Below the pieces are notes generated by a model. It saw only the letters and a list, made by a program, of their open reading frames with translations. It had not been told where the DNA came from and searched no databases. The translations under genes and the position numbers were made by a program. A stretch of 64,000 nucleotides of DNA, taken from the NCBI GenBank assembly GCA_963585895.1, contig CAUZXS010005791.1:1004673-1068672 (forward strand), in the 5' to 3' direction. The stretch comes from Sepioteuthis lessoniana. Taxonomy: Eukaryota > Mollusca > Cephalopoda > Myopsida > Loliginidae. Within the stretch, counting starts at the first letter, position 1. The number at the start of each line of letters is the position of its first letter. This document shows positions 11,142 to 22,944 of this stretch, one piece after another.

Positions 11142-13150
11142 CTAAAAAATATTCCCTGGCATGTTTTTAGAAGGTTTGGAAAAATGTTCAAAAATAAAAG
11201 CTACATTTGAAGTCAAAGATAATGCTGTCCCTGTTTTCAAACAAAAAGAACACGCAGAGCACAAAGAAAAGGTTTTCGAAAGATTTAAAGATTTTCTTTT
11301 CAAAGTGAGTGATACCGAGAGTGAATTTTTCATAACAAGCATAAAATATCTTGGGCAGATTATAGATATGAACGAGCAAAGACTGGATAACGAGAGATGT
11401 TTTGCGCTAAAAAATTTGCCTCTGCCGACTAACATGTCTACTTTGCAACCATTTCTAGAACTTATAAATTATTACAATATTCATGAACCGAATATACATA
11501 AATGGAGAGCGTCATTGAATAATTTGTTTAAAAAAGTTGTTTATTGGAATTTGTCAAATGAATGATAAAAATCCTTCAAAAAATCATTGAAATGCCAACT
11601 TCAGATTTATCACTAACACATTACGACCTGAAATAGAACATTGCGGTAGCGTTAAATGCTAGTGATACTGATATTGGTGCTGTTATTTTACAAAAGTTTA
11701 AAGACGTAAAAATGAAGGCTATAGTGCATGCATCTAGGACTTTGCTAGCTGCTAAAACATGTATAGTCAAATTGAAAAATAGGCATTAGCGATCATTTTT
11801 GCTGTTAAAAAATTTCATAAGATGCTGCATGGCAGAACTTTTGTTTTACAAACGTCCCTTATTAAGTAGTTACGGTTCTAAAAAGGATATCCCTAAACAT
11901 ACAGTGAATTGATTACAACGCTAGGGAACTTTATTGTTAGATTATGATTTTAAAATGGAATATATACCATCAAAAGAATCAGGACATGCGGATGGGCTGT
12001 GTAGACTTATTCCCACGTTCAACGAACCGTTTGAAGTTACTATAATTGCATCACTAACATCGGAGAATGAAATTATAAACGTCTTATTTAACACAGTCAG
12101 TGAACTAAATGTTATTTTAAATAAAATCTGGATTGAAGCTAAAAAAGACGATTTTATTGTAAAAATTAAAAAGCAGGAAATATTATACAAAAAAGAAATA
12201 CTATGGAGAACAATACTTTTTTTATTGTGAAGATGTATTAATGTATGCAAAGAGAGTGGTGATCTCCGTTTCATTGTGGGAATGAATTTTAAAAGATTTT
12301 ATTGGATATATAGAACATTCTGGAATGAGTAGAATGAAGTCACTAATGAGAAGTTTTGTATATTAGTCAGGAATGGACTGTGATATAGAACTTTTAGCGA
12401 AAAACTATCGAGGTTGTTAGCTTGCGGAAAAATCACCACCAATAAAATTTGAATCTTGGCCTAAGACAGATGTTCCGCGGAAAAATTTCACATTGATTTT
12501 GTGTGACCTTTAAATGGCTCATATTTTATAATTGTAGACAGTTTTTTGAATGGCTTGAAATTTTGAAGTGTAAACTTCGGCTGTATCAGTGATTTTTTTA
12601 AAATGAAATATTCTTAAGGTTCGAAGTTCCAGAAATGATTGTCTTCGATAATGGAACATAATTTACCTCAAGTGAATTTGCAAAATTTTGTAAATTCTAC
12701 TCCACTGAACATATTACGACACTAGCATATCACCCAAGGTCAAACGAGCAAGTTGAGAGGTTTGTAGATTCGTTTGAGCATGAATTAAAGAAAATTAACG
12801 GAAAGCAGAACAAGGTTATAAGTTGACAACAATTTCTCAGGATCTATAGAATGACCCCTAATCCAAATACACAATCGGGTTTATCCCCAACTGAATTGAT
12901 GTTTGGTTGGAGAATAATATCAATTTATGATAAATTGTTGGCAGGACATAAAATAAAAGTTTTGGAAAATACTAAACAAACGTCAAATAGATATTTTAAA
13001 CCTGGAGATAAAAATTTTTCAGGCTATATATTTCTGGTAAAGAAATGTGGAAAGATGGTGTTATTATAAGTAGGGTGGGAATAACCACCTACATGATACA
13101 AGGTTCAGATTGGAGACATAAAAGATATGTGAACTAATTGAAACACAAAT
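11142..13150 (+). pseudogene. Ty3/gypsy pol remnant, plus strand (RT, RNase H, integrase)
   Basis: A second gypsy lineage is readable on the plus strand. The first open piece (11,161-11,565) begins before the RT catalytic core and continues directly into the late RT (FFITSIKYLGQIID, LELINYYNIHEPNIHK). RNase H follows in broken frames at about 11,640-11,900 (LNASDTDIGAVILQ, HASRTLLAAK). The linker at 11,934-12,030 reads LDYDFKMEYIPSK and HADGLCRLIP. Integrase traces run from 12,420 to 13,070 (IIVDSF, then MTPNPNTQSGLSPTELMFG). As in the minus-strand neighbour, the YxDD region has been removed. Many stops make it dead. A 1-kb LTR starts 20 bp after the last recognisable sequence. Confidence 0.8.
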
Positions 13151-13170
13151 TTACCAAAATTTTTACCAAT

Positions 13171-14226
13171 TGTGACGGCAAATTCTTTAAAATCCCAAAA
13201 CGGGACTTTATTTTTGCACGTGTAAAGACGGGGCAGGTTGGCACTTGATCCCCTGTAGAATAATCCCTCGTTCAGAGTTTTTTTCTCAGGCATATAAGAA
13301 CTGGCATATTATGTGGGGGATTAATTTATGGGGGCTAGACTGACCGCCGCTGGCAAGGGGTTCCAAATTTCACACTATACACACACCCACCAAGGCCACT
13401 AGTCTTCCTCCCCTAGAACAATGGAAGATATGGACCTCTAGGTTTAGACGTAATAATATTAGTTAAAGTAGTCGGCAACTCCAGTTCCCCATATAAGAAT
13501 TTAAAGGAATTTATAGGACAATTTTAAGCAAGATAACATAAGGCGACGTGAAGCTGGAAAAGAAATATGACATAACAAGCTCGTAGAAGACACTGTAAAT
13601 AACAACTTCGACCTCGTGGGAACATTAAAATATATCAATCTTTTACTACACATAGATATACACCTTCAATGTGTCAAATATATCATAAATGAACAGTCCA
13701 TGAACATAAATGTCTTTCTTCTTTTCTGTTCTTTCGTTTTTCTTCAAATTGTGAGAGAGAGAGTATATAAAATTGGGTATACGGAGAAATGGTCTCAAAG
13801 TTTACTTATCTTTTTTCTTTGATGGAGTTCCTGTGGAGAATATTTCCTCTTTTATGGGCTAATAGACTTTATGCTATTTTTAATACTGGCTTGAAGAACT
13901 TGGCTCCTTCGTGTCCGAGATATTTTTTTGTCTTCTTCTACCCGGAGTACTGGCTTTGGTTCCGTCTGCCACGAACCCTGTCCAACAACTAACTTTTTTA
14001 TTGTTTATTTCCGCTGACGGGAAGGAGGTGCCACTTCCGTTTTTAGGGTCCCAGCCAATCATTTGGCTTCTACCTTCTTCCTTCCTGTGTCAGGCGACCC
14101 GAGGGAGGTCACCGAGTACAAACATCTGTTCTTAAAGGTCATTCTCTGATGGCTTGCAACTGTTAATTCAAACAAGAGGATAGTAGTAATTTTATTTCTA
14201 TCTTCTCAATGGGACACCACGTGACA
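13171..14226 (+). repeat. 1-kb LTR, plus orientation
   Basis: This begins TGTGACGGCAAATT and ends CACGTGACA (TG...CA). It aligns along its whole length with the inverted copy at 18,199-19,229, at roughly 75-80% identity by eye. It contains a GC-rich 3' half with a long T/C-rich region. CCAAT occurs immediately before and immediately after it, which suggests a solo LTR with a 5-bp target duplication. It also lies just downstream of a gypsy pol, so it could instead be that element's 3' LTR and the CCAAT pair chance. Confidence 0.75.
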
Positions 14227-14340
14227 CCAATGGAAACCTCAAACCTTGTAAAAGAAAAAGGAACCCTAAAGAAATTTTGGACATGGATTCTAAAAGAAGA
14301 AAATACCTTTTTCAAGATAGGCATTTATCTTAGAGGTGGG

Positions 14341-14553
14341 TGTTGAATAGTATTACCTACCTCTCCTATAGACTGTAAAAGAATGGTTGCATCCATCTTA
14401 TTAATTAGCTATCAAACAGACAGTGAGTCAGTATGTATAAGAATTCCTAATCAAATAAATATAATATTACCAAGTATTTGACTTCCCTCTTATCACTATT
14501 ATTATATATCTCCTACTTCTCTTTGTGTTGGTAATTGGCTGCCTTACCCAACA
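14341..14553 (+). repeat. LTR-like direct repeat, downstream copy
   Basis: This begins TGTTGAATAG and ends ACCCAACA, giving inverted termini TGTTG/CAACA. It is preceded by a purine-rich tract (AGAGGTGGG, 14,332-14,340). It matches 7,819-8,014 closely. This is the layout of a 3' LTR of an element inserted in the R2-like LINE. The LINE resumes immediately afterwards. Confidence 0.75.
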
Positions 14554-16080
14554 CAAAAGAAAGCAATGATGCCACTCAATCACATACTTAGGAAATGTAC
14601 AAGCAGATACAAACTTCATAAATCATAAAAAATGATCAATCACCTAGTGTATATGGACGACATCAAACTCTTTGCCAAAAATGAAAAAAAAAAAATGGAA
14701 ATCCTAATACAGTGAAAATATACAGTCAGAACATAGGAATGGAATTTGGCATAGAAAAATGTATTATGCTAATAATGAAAAGTGGAAAATGACTCCAGGA
14801 AAAAACAGAATGCTTGGAGAAAAAGAAACTTACAAATACTCAGGAATATTTGAAGCAGACACCATCAAACAAGTGGAGATTCCAGAAAAAAATTTAAAAT
14901 GTGTATCTCAGGAGAACAAGGAAACTACTCAAAACCAAACTATAGCTGGAATCTCATCAAATAGATAAATACCTGGGCTGTCCTCTTCGTAACATACTTG
15001 GGACAATTCTTAAAATGAATGAGAGATGAACTTCAGTAAAAGGAACTAGAAAATTCATTACTATGAAGAAGGCCTTACATCCCAGAGATGACAGAGACAT
15101 GCTGTATGTGTCAAAAAAAGGAGGAAGTGGATTCACCAACTTTCAAGATAGCATCAATGTATCGATATAATGACTCAAAAATAGCAAAGGAAGATTGATT
15201 ACAGTGACTACAAACAACACAGACAATACAAACATCAACAGAACAAAAATAACCAGAAAACAAAAATGGGAAAAAAACCAACTGTATGGACATTTCATGC
15301 AACAAACAAGCGGAATCTTACGCAAGAAAACTTGGACATGGCTGAAAAAGAGAAACATTAAGAGAGAAACTGAATCACTTCTGATAGCTGCACAAAACAA
15401 TGCCATAAGGATTAACTATGTCAAAACAAGAATAGACAAGATACAACAAAATAGCAGATGTAGGTTATGTGGTGATAGAGATGAAACAATCATTCACATA
15501 ATAAGTAAATACAGTAAATTAGCACAAAAAGAGTATAAGACTAGACATGACTGGGTGGGGAAGATGATCCACTGGAAATTGTGCAAGAAGTTTAAATTTA
15601 ACCATATGAACAAATGATATATGCACAACCCAGAATCTGTCCTGGAAAATGAGATGCACAAACTTCTCTGGGATTTTGAAATACAAATGGATCGCCTAAT
15701 TTCTGCCAGATAACCAGATTAGTGATAGTCAACAAAAAAAAAGATAATCTGTCAAATAGTGGACTTTGCTGTTCTGGCTGACCACAGAGTAAAATGAAAA
15801 GAAAGCAAAAATAGAGATAAGTATCTAAACCTTGCAAGAGAATTAAAATCTATGGAACATAAAAGTGATGGTGATACCAATTGTAATTGGCATGCCCAGT
15901 TCAGCCACCAAAAGATTAGTACAGAGATGGGATGACTTGGAAATAAGAGGACAAGTGAAGACTATCCAAACTATACCATTATTAAGATCAGCCAGAATAC
16001 TGAGAAGAGTCCTGGAAACTTGAAGAGATTTGCTGTCTCTAAAACTCCAGTTAGAAACCATCAGCTAATGATGGTGTGAA
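14554..16080 (+). pseudogene. R2-like LINE, 3' half (RT palm to endonuclease)
   Basis: Plus-strand frames continue the LINE begun at 6,840: MMPLNHIL at 14,570, then YMDDIKLFAKN (the RT active site) near 14,650, and LGEKETYKYSGIFEADTIKQ near 14,810-14,870. The clean stretch 15,195-15,617 has RNA-binding/thumb sequence and CRLCGDRDETIIHII. There the C-x2-C-x7-H-x4 pattern ends in tyrosine instead of cysteine. Behind it, near 15,700-15,780, PD and IVDFAV remnants mark the restriction-like endonuclease typical of R2-type LINEs. The frame is broken at least ten times. The product would nick target DNA and prime reverse transcription; this copy is inactive. Confidence 0.8.
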
Positions 16081-16389
16081 AAACACTCAAAAGAGTAAAA
16101 TAATAATTATAATATTTTTCATTCCTTTTTTTACCCAAATATCAAAATATTTCAAGTATTTATTTTTACATAAATTGTTGAAATTTATCAGTATTTTGTA
16201 CATAAATGTTTTTCTATCATACTGGCTTAAATTATATGTTTAGTTAAGGTTTTAGTTTCAGCATTATTTAACTCAGAAGTAGTTCATATACCACTAAACA
16301 AACTAAATCAAACCATCCACTGGACCCTCTGACCACTAATACCTGTTGTTAATTTTACTAGAACATTAAACTACAAGGAGCACACAATA

Positions 16390-17673
16390 AGTTTCCAGAC
16401 TTTTTTTCATATGGGCACTTTTATTGATAGTACATACATGAAACTCTAGTCCCCTTCGAAGTAATCTCCTCCGGCTGCAATGCACTTGTTGTATCGTTCC
16501 AACAACTTCTGGAAGGCCCCATGAAAGTACTCCTGTGTGAGCGTGTCAATGACCTTCATCTCCTCAATAGTCTCATAACAACAGCCTCTAAGTTTTTCCT
16601 TGAGCTTAGGGAATAACCAAAAGTCACAGGGAACAAGGTCTGGACTACAGGGAGGCTGAGGAACTGTCTTGATGCCCATCTTGGTCAAATAGTCAGTGAC
16701 AAGGATGGAATTGTTGACTGGTACATTGTCCTGGTGGAAATGCCACTGATCCGATTTGAAGAGTGCTGGCCTCTTCCGACGGAATCTCTTCCTGAACTTC
16801 CTTAAAATCTTCACATAGTATTCTTTGTTGACTGTCTGTCGAGTGGGAACCCAGTGCATGTTGATCATACCAGTGTTGTCAAAAAAGGGATCATCAAAAG
16901 TTCATGGGTGGATTTGCTCTGTCTGGCTTTCTTGGGTCTGGGAGAGCCAGCATACTTCCTCTGGGAACTCTGTGTCTTGGTCTCTGGGTCATAGCAGTAG
17001 ATCCAGCTTTCATCGCAGGTTACCAGAGCATCAAGAACTGCAGGATCTGAATTTATCAGCTCGACCATTTCCCTGCTGATCTTCTCTGAGCACCCTTGGG
17101 ACAAACTTCACGCAAATCTTCTGCATCTTCAGTTCCTCATGAATAATTGTGTGTACAGTTCCCACATTGACATCAAACTGTGTACTTATTGTCTCTATAG
17201 ACACATAGACACATGACAGTCCTTATCCATGGAATTCTTTATTTGTCCAATCAACTCTGGTGTTCTGACTTCCTTACTCCTCCCACACTTCTCATCATCC
17301 CTCACAGACTCCCTGCCTTCTTTGAATCTCTTATGCTACTCAAAAACTGATGCTCAATTCATGCAAGATGGTCAAAAAGCAGTCTGAAGCATTCCATACA
17401 TTTCTGTGGTATTTTTTCCAAGTTTAAAACAGAATTTTTATTGCATATTGTTCTTCTAAAGTGTCCTCACGTCCAGATTGCATTTTTTAAATCCACCAGC
17501 TGTGACAATCAGGCTTTAATAAGGGTGTATCCAAATTCCTACTGTAGTTGTTTATTTGAACCTGAAATCATAAAAATTGGTCTGTCATCTCATAAGATAT
17601 TTAGCAATAACATAGTGAATTTTCAAGAGTCTATGACAATTTTAAATGCCTGTACAAAAAAAGTCTGGAAACT
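16390..17673 (-). mobile_element. Mariner-family DNA transposon, complete ends
   Basis: Terminal inverted repeats AGTTTCCAGACTTTTTTT are perfect at 16,390-16,407 and 17,656-17,673. TA flanks both ends (16,388-16,389 and 17,674-17,675), the TA target duplication of the Tc1/mariner superfamily. Total length is 1,284 bp, normal for an autonomous mariner. The transposase gene lies on the minus strand and is broken. Confidence 0.92.
16446..17400 (-). pseudogene. Mariner transposase (DD34D), frameshifted
   Basis: The minus-strand catalytic domain is readable in two main pieces. The piece 17,104-16,865 contains VTCDESWIYCYDPETK (first catalytic aspartate). The piece 16,868-16,446 contains HFHQDNVPVN (second aspartate) and, with 34 residues between, the third aspartate in SPDLVPCDFWLFPKLKEKL, so the triad is DD34D. 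A frameshift lies near an A6 run at 16,881-16,886 and another near 17,080-17,100, where the linker KICVKFVPRVL is in a different frame. The N-terminal helix-turn-helix part (17,110-17,400) is visible only as broken fragments. Transposase would bind the terminal repeats and move the element by cut-and-paste; this copy could only be moved by another source. Confidence 0.88.
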
Positions 17674-17785
17674 TACTGAAGGCACCTTGTAGATGCATTA
17701 TTCAGTTTATAGAATTTTCTGCATTGTTGGTAGTGTTTAGAATATGCCACTTCCATTCTCTGCAAAGGGATAAGATACCCTGAAA

Positions 17786-17946
17786 AGAAGTGTCTTGGGT
17801 ATGACACAAATCTACATCTAGAGGTTAGGTTCAAGTTTTGGAGCTCTGGGTAGTGTGGAGTACCCCTTCATTGCCATAACTCTCAGGTCCACTCTGACCT
17901 AAACTGATAATACCTATTAAAGTTCCATCCATGGGTCAAATAGATT
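17786..17946 (+). repeat. Dispersed repeat, copy 1 (SINE-like 3' body)
   Basis: About 160 bp ending in TGGGTCAAATAGATTTGTT. It aligns with 59,545-59,695, which shares GGGTATGAC, a GTGTGGAG/TGTGGAG block, TTGCCAT, and the terminal GGGTCAAATA. The internal promoter head is not clear. It is probably a short interspersed element or the tail of a longer one. Confidence 0.55.
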
Positions 17947-18053
17947 TGTTAAGAATTATTTTTATTGGATAGGAATAACTGAAACTATACAACTGTGTGT
18001 AAAGAAATGATTATTATTATTAAATAGGAAACACGACTTGAAACTATATAATT
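17947..18053 (+). repeat. Two diverged monomers of the 52-bp minisatellite
   Basis: The sequence GAAACTATACAACTGTGTG followed by AAAGAAATGATTATTATT matches the monomer of the large array at 22,945-23,900. It directly continues the dispersed repeat that ends at about 17,946. Confidence 0.6.
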
Positions 18054-18198
18054 TTGTACATTGCATAAAAATATTTGATATCATTTGTGTGTAATAAAAT
18101 GATAATTGTCAAATAAAAAAGAGCAATTAAAAAAATTGTTCCTAAATAGACAACAGATCTCCACAACCAAAGCATTGATATGACTTTTTTCTTGGTTC

Positions 18199-19229
18199 TG
18201 TCACATGATGGCTCACGGAGACGAAGAGGTAGGAATGATACTACCATCCCGTGTTGCTATTAGCGCTTTCTAGCAGTCAAAAAGTGACCGTTAGGAAAGA
18301 ATGTGGGTCACGCAGATGTTCGCACTTAAGTGACCTTGGGTCGCCGGACATCGGAAGGGGAAGGAAAAATGAAGCAAATGATTGGCGGGGACCCCAAACG
18401 GAAGTGGGGTTCCCTTCCCCTCAGCGGAAGTAAATACAAAAAAGGTAGTTTTTGAGCAACGCTCGTGGCAGACGGACGATAGCCATTTTACTCCGGGCTA
18501 AAGACAAAAAGACTGAGACACGAAGGACTCCAAAATCCTTCAAGCCAGCATTAAAAACAGTACAAAGTCTATTAGCCCGTGAAAGAAGAGAAATTCTCCA
18601 GTGGAACCCCGTCAAAAAAATAAGATAAGTAACTTTGGGACATTTTTCCGTTACACCCAAATTTTGTTACCACTCTCTCAATTTGAAAAAGGATAAAAGC
18701 CAAGAAAAGACATTTATATTCATGGACTATCCTATTATATATTTTTGACACTTTGAACATATATATGTATATAACCGTAGTAAAGAACCTATGTATTTTC
18801 ATTTTACCATGTGGTCTATGTTATTATTCCATGCTTTCCTTTCAGCTTCTATTCGCCTTACATTATCTTGCTTAGAACTGTCCTATTAATTCCTAAAGTA
18901 TCACACGGGAAACCGGAGTTGCCGACTACTACAACGACATTAATATTATTACAACTAAGACCTATAGGCCCGTATTCTTCTATTATCTAAGGGAAAGAAG
19001 TTTAGCGGCCTGGTGGGTGTGTGATAGTGTGAAATTTTGGACCCCTTTGCCAGCGGTGGTCAGTCTGGCCCTAAATTATTCCCTCACGTAATATGCCAGT
19101 TCTTATCTGCCTGAGAAAAGAACTCTGAACAGGACTTATTTCTGTAGGTGATCAAGTGCCAACCTGCCCCGTCTTCACACGTGCGAAAATAAAGTCCCGT
19201 TTAGGGATTTTAGTCAATTTGCCGTCACA
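18199..19229 (-). repeat. 1-kb solo LTR, minus orientation
   Basis: Read on the minus strand this starts TGTGACGGCAAATT at 19,229 and ends CATGTGAC(A) at about 18,199. It matches the LTR at 13,171-14,226 throughout. On the minus strand AGAAC stands immediately before it and immediately after it, a 5-bp target duplication if the last A is counted as flank. No internal gypsy sequence adjoins it, so it is best read as a solo LTR left by recombination. Short open frames within it are not genes. Confidence 0.75.
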
Positions 19230-20330
19230 GTTCTCTTTTAAGATTTCTGCATTAAATAACCCATAAGGAGTTGATATGCCATCAAGCAAATAAACCAAAC
19301 CAAACTAAATTATAATATTTTTAAAAAAATTTTAATCATAGAATTATTGATAAAAAATCTGCTGTTTATTCTCTTAGTAACTTAGTTTCTTCTCAGTCTG
19401 CACATTTCACTTTTGGCTTCAGGGCAAACAAACACATGAGAAATATTTTTAGAAGAAAGTTGTTTTTTTCTAAATTTTCTAACTATATCATTTAAGAAAA
19501 TTATTTAAAAACTTAATCAACTGGAAATGAAAACTATTTGAAAGAAAAAATTAATTAGACTGACCATTTTTGTTAAATTTTTTCTAAATCGTAAAATTGT
19601 CATGTTCTTTAAATAATTTTTCTTTAATAAACTTTTTGGTTTAGAAAAGAATTAGAAACAAAAAATAAAATTTACTTATTTGAATAATTTAAGTAAAGAT
19701 TTTTAAATATAATTCATTGTAGAAATTAGAATCTATTTTATCATGTTCATTTGTAAGTATTTGTGTGTTTATGCTTTTAGATTTTCATGTATTCAGTGCA
19801 GTTTCAAATCATGCCAGTTCTAAATTGTTAATTTCATATAATTACAAATTAATAAGAATCTCATTGGGCTCTAGAAAACTGAATCACTTTTCAACCATCT
19901 ACATATTCATATCCCCAGATTGCACCTTTTATTAAGTACTTAGATGCGTTGCTATAGCAACTAATTGTGTCATCTTTACTAGAAATTACTTTTAGAATAA
20001 ATAATGGAATTTACTGTCAAAATAAATTTCAAAAATTAAGTCTACTTTCCAATTGGATTTTTTAGCTAATAGAGTTATATATTTTTGAAAAATATTGCGA
20101 ATTTCATAGTGTGAAAAATTTTAAGATTAAATTATATGATTTCAGAAATAATGGCATGAAAAAGAATTCAAGAGGGAATTTTTAGGAACTATCAGATTAC
20201 TTAACAGAAGTTCATCTTTATATAGATATTGTATTAATAGTGTATATGTGCTGTGTAAAAAGTTTTTTTTCAAGGTTGGTGTAAGAAGATAGTAAAAAGG
20301 GAAGATACCTAAGGAGGTATAACAAATGAA
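19230..20330. other. AT-rich sequence without genes
   Basis: Very AT-rich, with frequent AAATTT blocks. I see no coding, RNA or paired-repeat signal. Confidence 0.45.
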
Positions 20331-20361
20331 TAATAATAATGATGATAATAATAATAATAGC

Positions 20362-20397
<36 letters not shown>

Positions 20398-20399
20398 CT
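20331..20399. repeat. Trinucleotide microsatellite (AAT)n then (AGT)n
   Basis: Imperfect AAT/GAT repeats run into about 11 uninterrupted AGT units. Confidence 0.9.
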
Positions 20400-20524
20400 C
20401 CTTGTTAGGGCATTGGAAAAACCATCTTGAAGACAAGTGCAATTTATCCCACAACCTCAAGTAATAACAATAAAAAAACCTTCATGATATCTTTTGAAGC
20501 AATTGGCAGTGCCTATCATGTTTC

Positions 20525-20915
20525 CCTTGACCTATTAAGTTGTCAGAGTGACAGTATGAGTAATTCTTCTGGATGACATTTGTCAATGTAATGGGAGGTT
20601 ATTTAGCAATGCCCATCTCCACCCCTATAATTTATTAGGTGATCGAAGTGTTGAGTTGTATTTTTCAGGGCAGTAAAGATTATTTGGTGGTGCCCAACTT
20701 CTTTCCTATAACTTATTAAGTTGTCAGGGTGCCTTGGTGAGTAATTCTCCTTGATGATATTTGTTAGTACAATATGGATTACTTAAGAGTCCATTTCCTC
20801 TCTTATAACCTATTAAGTCATCATGGTGTCATACTAAGTAATTTTCTTTCATGGCATCTCTCAGAATAATAGCAGCTGATTGCCAGTGCCCATCTGCTCT
20901 CTAAGTAACAGGCAA
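20525..20915 (+). repeat. Degenerate tandem repeat, about 100-bp unit, four copies
   Basis: Units start with a TTATTAAGTTGTCAG-like phrase at about 20,532, 20,632, 20,712 and 20,811. Each then carries GAGTAATT(C/T)T...GATG(A)CAT or TGATAT and a TGCCCA(T/A)CT-like end. Spacing is about 100, 80 and 99 bp. Confidence 0.65.
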
Positions 20916-20920
20916 GAGGT

Positions 20921-22740
20921 TGTACTAGGTTGTATATTACAATTGCATAAAAGTTATCATTTTCTCAGATTGATTCAATCATATGTATCCATCTACCACC
21001 CATTGGTGTTATTAGATTCAGTTGATGCAAGAAATGCTTCATGAACACAAAAAAATAAAAAATAAAGTGATTGGCTCAAATATAGAATAAGCATAAAGGA
21101 ATAATATTCTGACCCTGTAAACTCCTTGTGAAACATAGATTTTTAACCACACCCCATGTCAGTAGTAGTGCTGTGATTTCCAGTAGTTTTTATGGATGAA
21201 TTATTAGCCCCATGTACTTCCAATTTTCAAAATCAGTTTTCCATTTTCTTAAACTGGTTTGCCTGTCTGCTTAGTTCATTCTTCCCTACCATTTACACAT
21301 AACTAAAAGGAAAAGAGATGATTTCATGCCTTTCTAATGGTCATTAGGAAAAAGTTAAATTCAGTTTTATCCAGGATTTGAATTAAACTTTTCAATTCTA
21401 TTTCTAATGGCAATAACAATTACACCAAATGCTAAATGATTGAATACCAATAACTACAGTTGATCCACCTGTAGCTTTTTGAATCATAAGGTATCCAGAA
21501 ATTACTTTTTTTTCCTTCTTTTTTCCTTCAGTTATTAAGAATGAATAATTTCATTGAATATTATCTATAAAATTATTCTTTTTGTTCTTAAATACACAAT
21601 TATACTTTCTATGTATTTTATGATGCTTTGTCAACAAGTGACAAACTGGAGATTGTAATATTCAGAGCATAATAATTTTCTTTTTTCTTTGTCTTTCCTG
21701 ACACTGTTTTTTTCTTTCCATCATCACCATTTTTTTTCATATTGTTATTATCTTCTCTTTCATTGTCTTTGTTCTTTCCATCACCTTTTCCTTTTTCATC
21801 AATGGCTTTTTGTCATTTTCTTTTTCAACATTTTCATTTTTAAAAAAAGATGAATTCATGAAAAGTACATATTTAAGAGGTATAAAATGTAAAAAGGATT
21901 AGGAAAAAAATGCAACAAGATGAAAGGTAAACTTGTCAAAATCAAGTTGAATTAAAGCAAAATATAACTGCTGAATAATCATAAATTTATGATTTGCTCA
22001 TGTGATAAACAAGATAAATAACAAAGTAGTTATGATTAAAAGTTCTTTTTGTTTTCTATATAATGTTAAAGAGTTAATTAACTGGCAATAAAGACATTTG
22101 AATAAACAATTATTATGGACTTGGGAAAGAAAGTTACTACCAGAGAAAAAGTGAATCCTTTGATAAATATGTGTTCATATTTGTGTTGCAGTTAAAACAA
22201 CATCCACCTCTTGCACTTTAACCTTTCCTATGTGCTTGAATACTAAATTTGTTGTTATATGGTCTTCCCTGAGTATAAATATGTACAACCTATTAGAACT
22301 TCACTGATGAACTCACACGATACCCAAAATACTCACAGACTAAAAAGATTTGAATATTTAGTAGATTAGTATATACATTAGAAGTCATTTCTTCTCCAAA
22401 TTATATAAGCAAGGTCTACTAAAGTCTCTCAAAGTAAATGTATCTTAAGAAAGAGAGATAGTTAAGAATATAACACCAATTGTCTATTTTTATGATTATC
22501 ATGTCAAGCTGGATCAGAACAAACAAATACGAACTCAACTAACCAAGATTTTTCATAAAAGATCATTCAAATAATCTCTGATTATAGTTTGAACTATTTT
22601 CATGATTTAATATTTAAGAAAACATGCTAGAATTATCTAGGATTAAGTTTATTGCCCCTTCCTTTTTCTAATTTTCAGTACCAAAAAATTATTGCATTTT
22701 CCAAGAAAAAAAGTTTAAAAAGAATGTCACTTTACTTTTG
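20921..22740. other. AT-rich sequence without genes
   Basis: No coding or RNA signal. Pyrimidine-rich tracts with repeated CATTTTC/CATCACC-like words occur at 21,660-21,840. Confidence 0.45.
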
Positions 22741-22744
22741 ATAC

Positions 22745-22925
22745 ATGCTGAGCAAAATAGGAAATGGTATCAGTGACTCAAGTTCAAAACCAACACAAAG
22801 GTATTTGCATATCACATTGGACTAATGACATTCAGAATTATATGAATCAGACTGTTCTAATTCCAGCTGTAAATAAATAGCAAGGGTTCTTTAAACTTGG
22901 ATAAAAAATTCTGAATTAAAGATAT
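22745..22925 (+). repeat. Decayed tRNA-derived SINE, copy adjoining minisatellite
   Basis: This follows the order of the better copy at 32,467. It has GGAAATGG, a B-box-like CAAGTTCAAAACC, TTTGCATATCAC, TAATTCCAGCTGTAAATAAATAG and TTTAAACTTGG. It is diverged and truncated at the 3' end, where the 52-bp array begins. Confidence 0.55.
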
Positions 22926-22944
22926 TTACTTGAAAGGAAAAAAA

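Noticed and set aside
7819-14553. Clean 5-bp target duplication for the outer LTR element
   Set aside because: GACAG before the 5' LTR and CAAAA or GAAAG after the 3' LTR do not match well enough to call.
18044-18802. Open frames within the 18.2-19.2-kb LTR
   Set aside because: The LTR copy at 13.2-14.2 kb does not preserve these frames.
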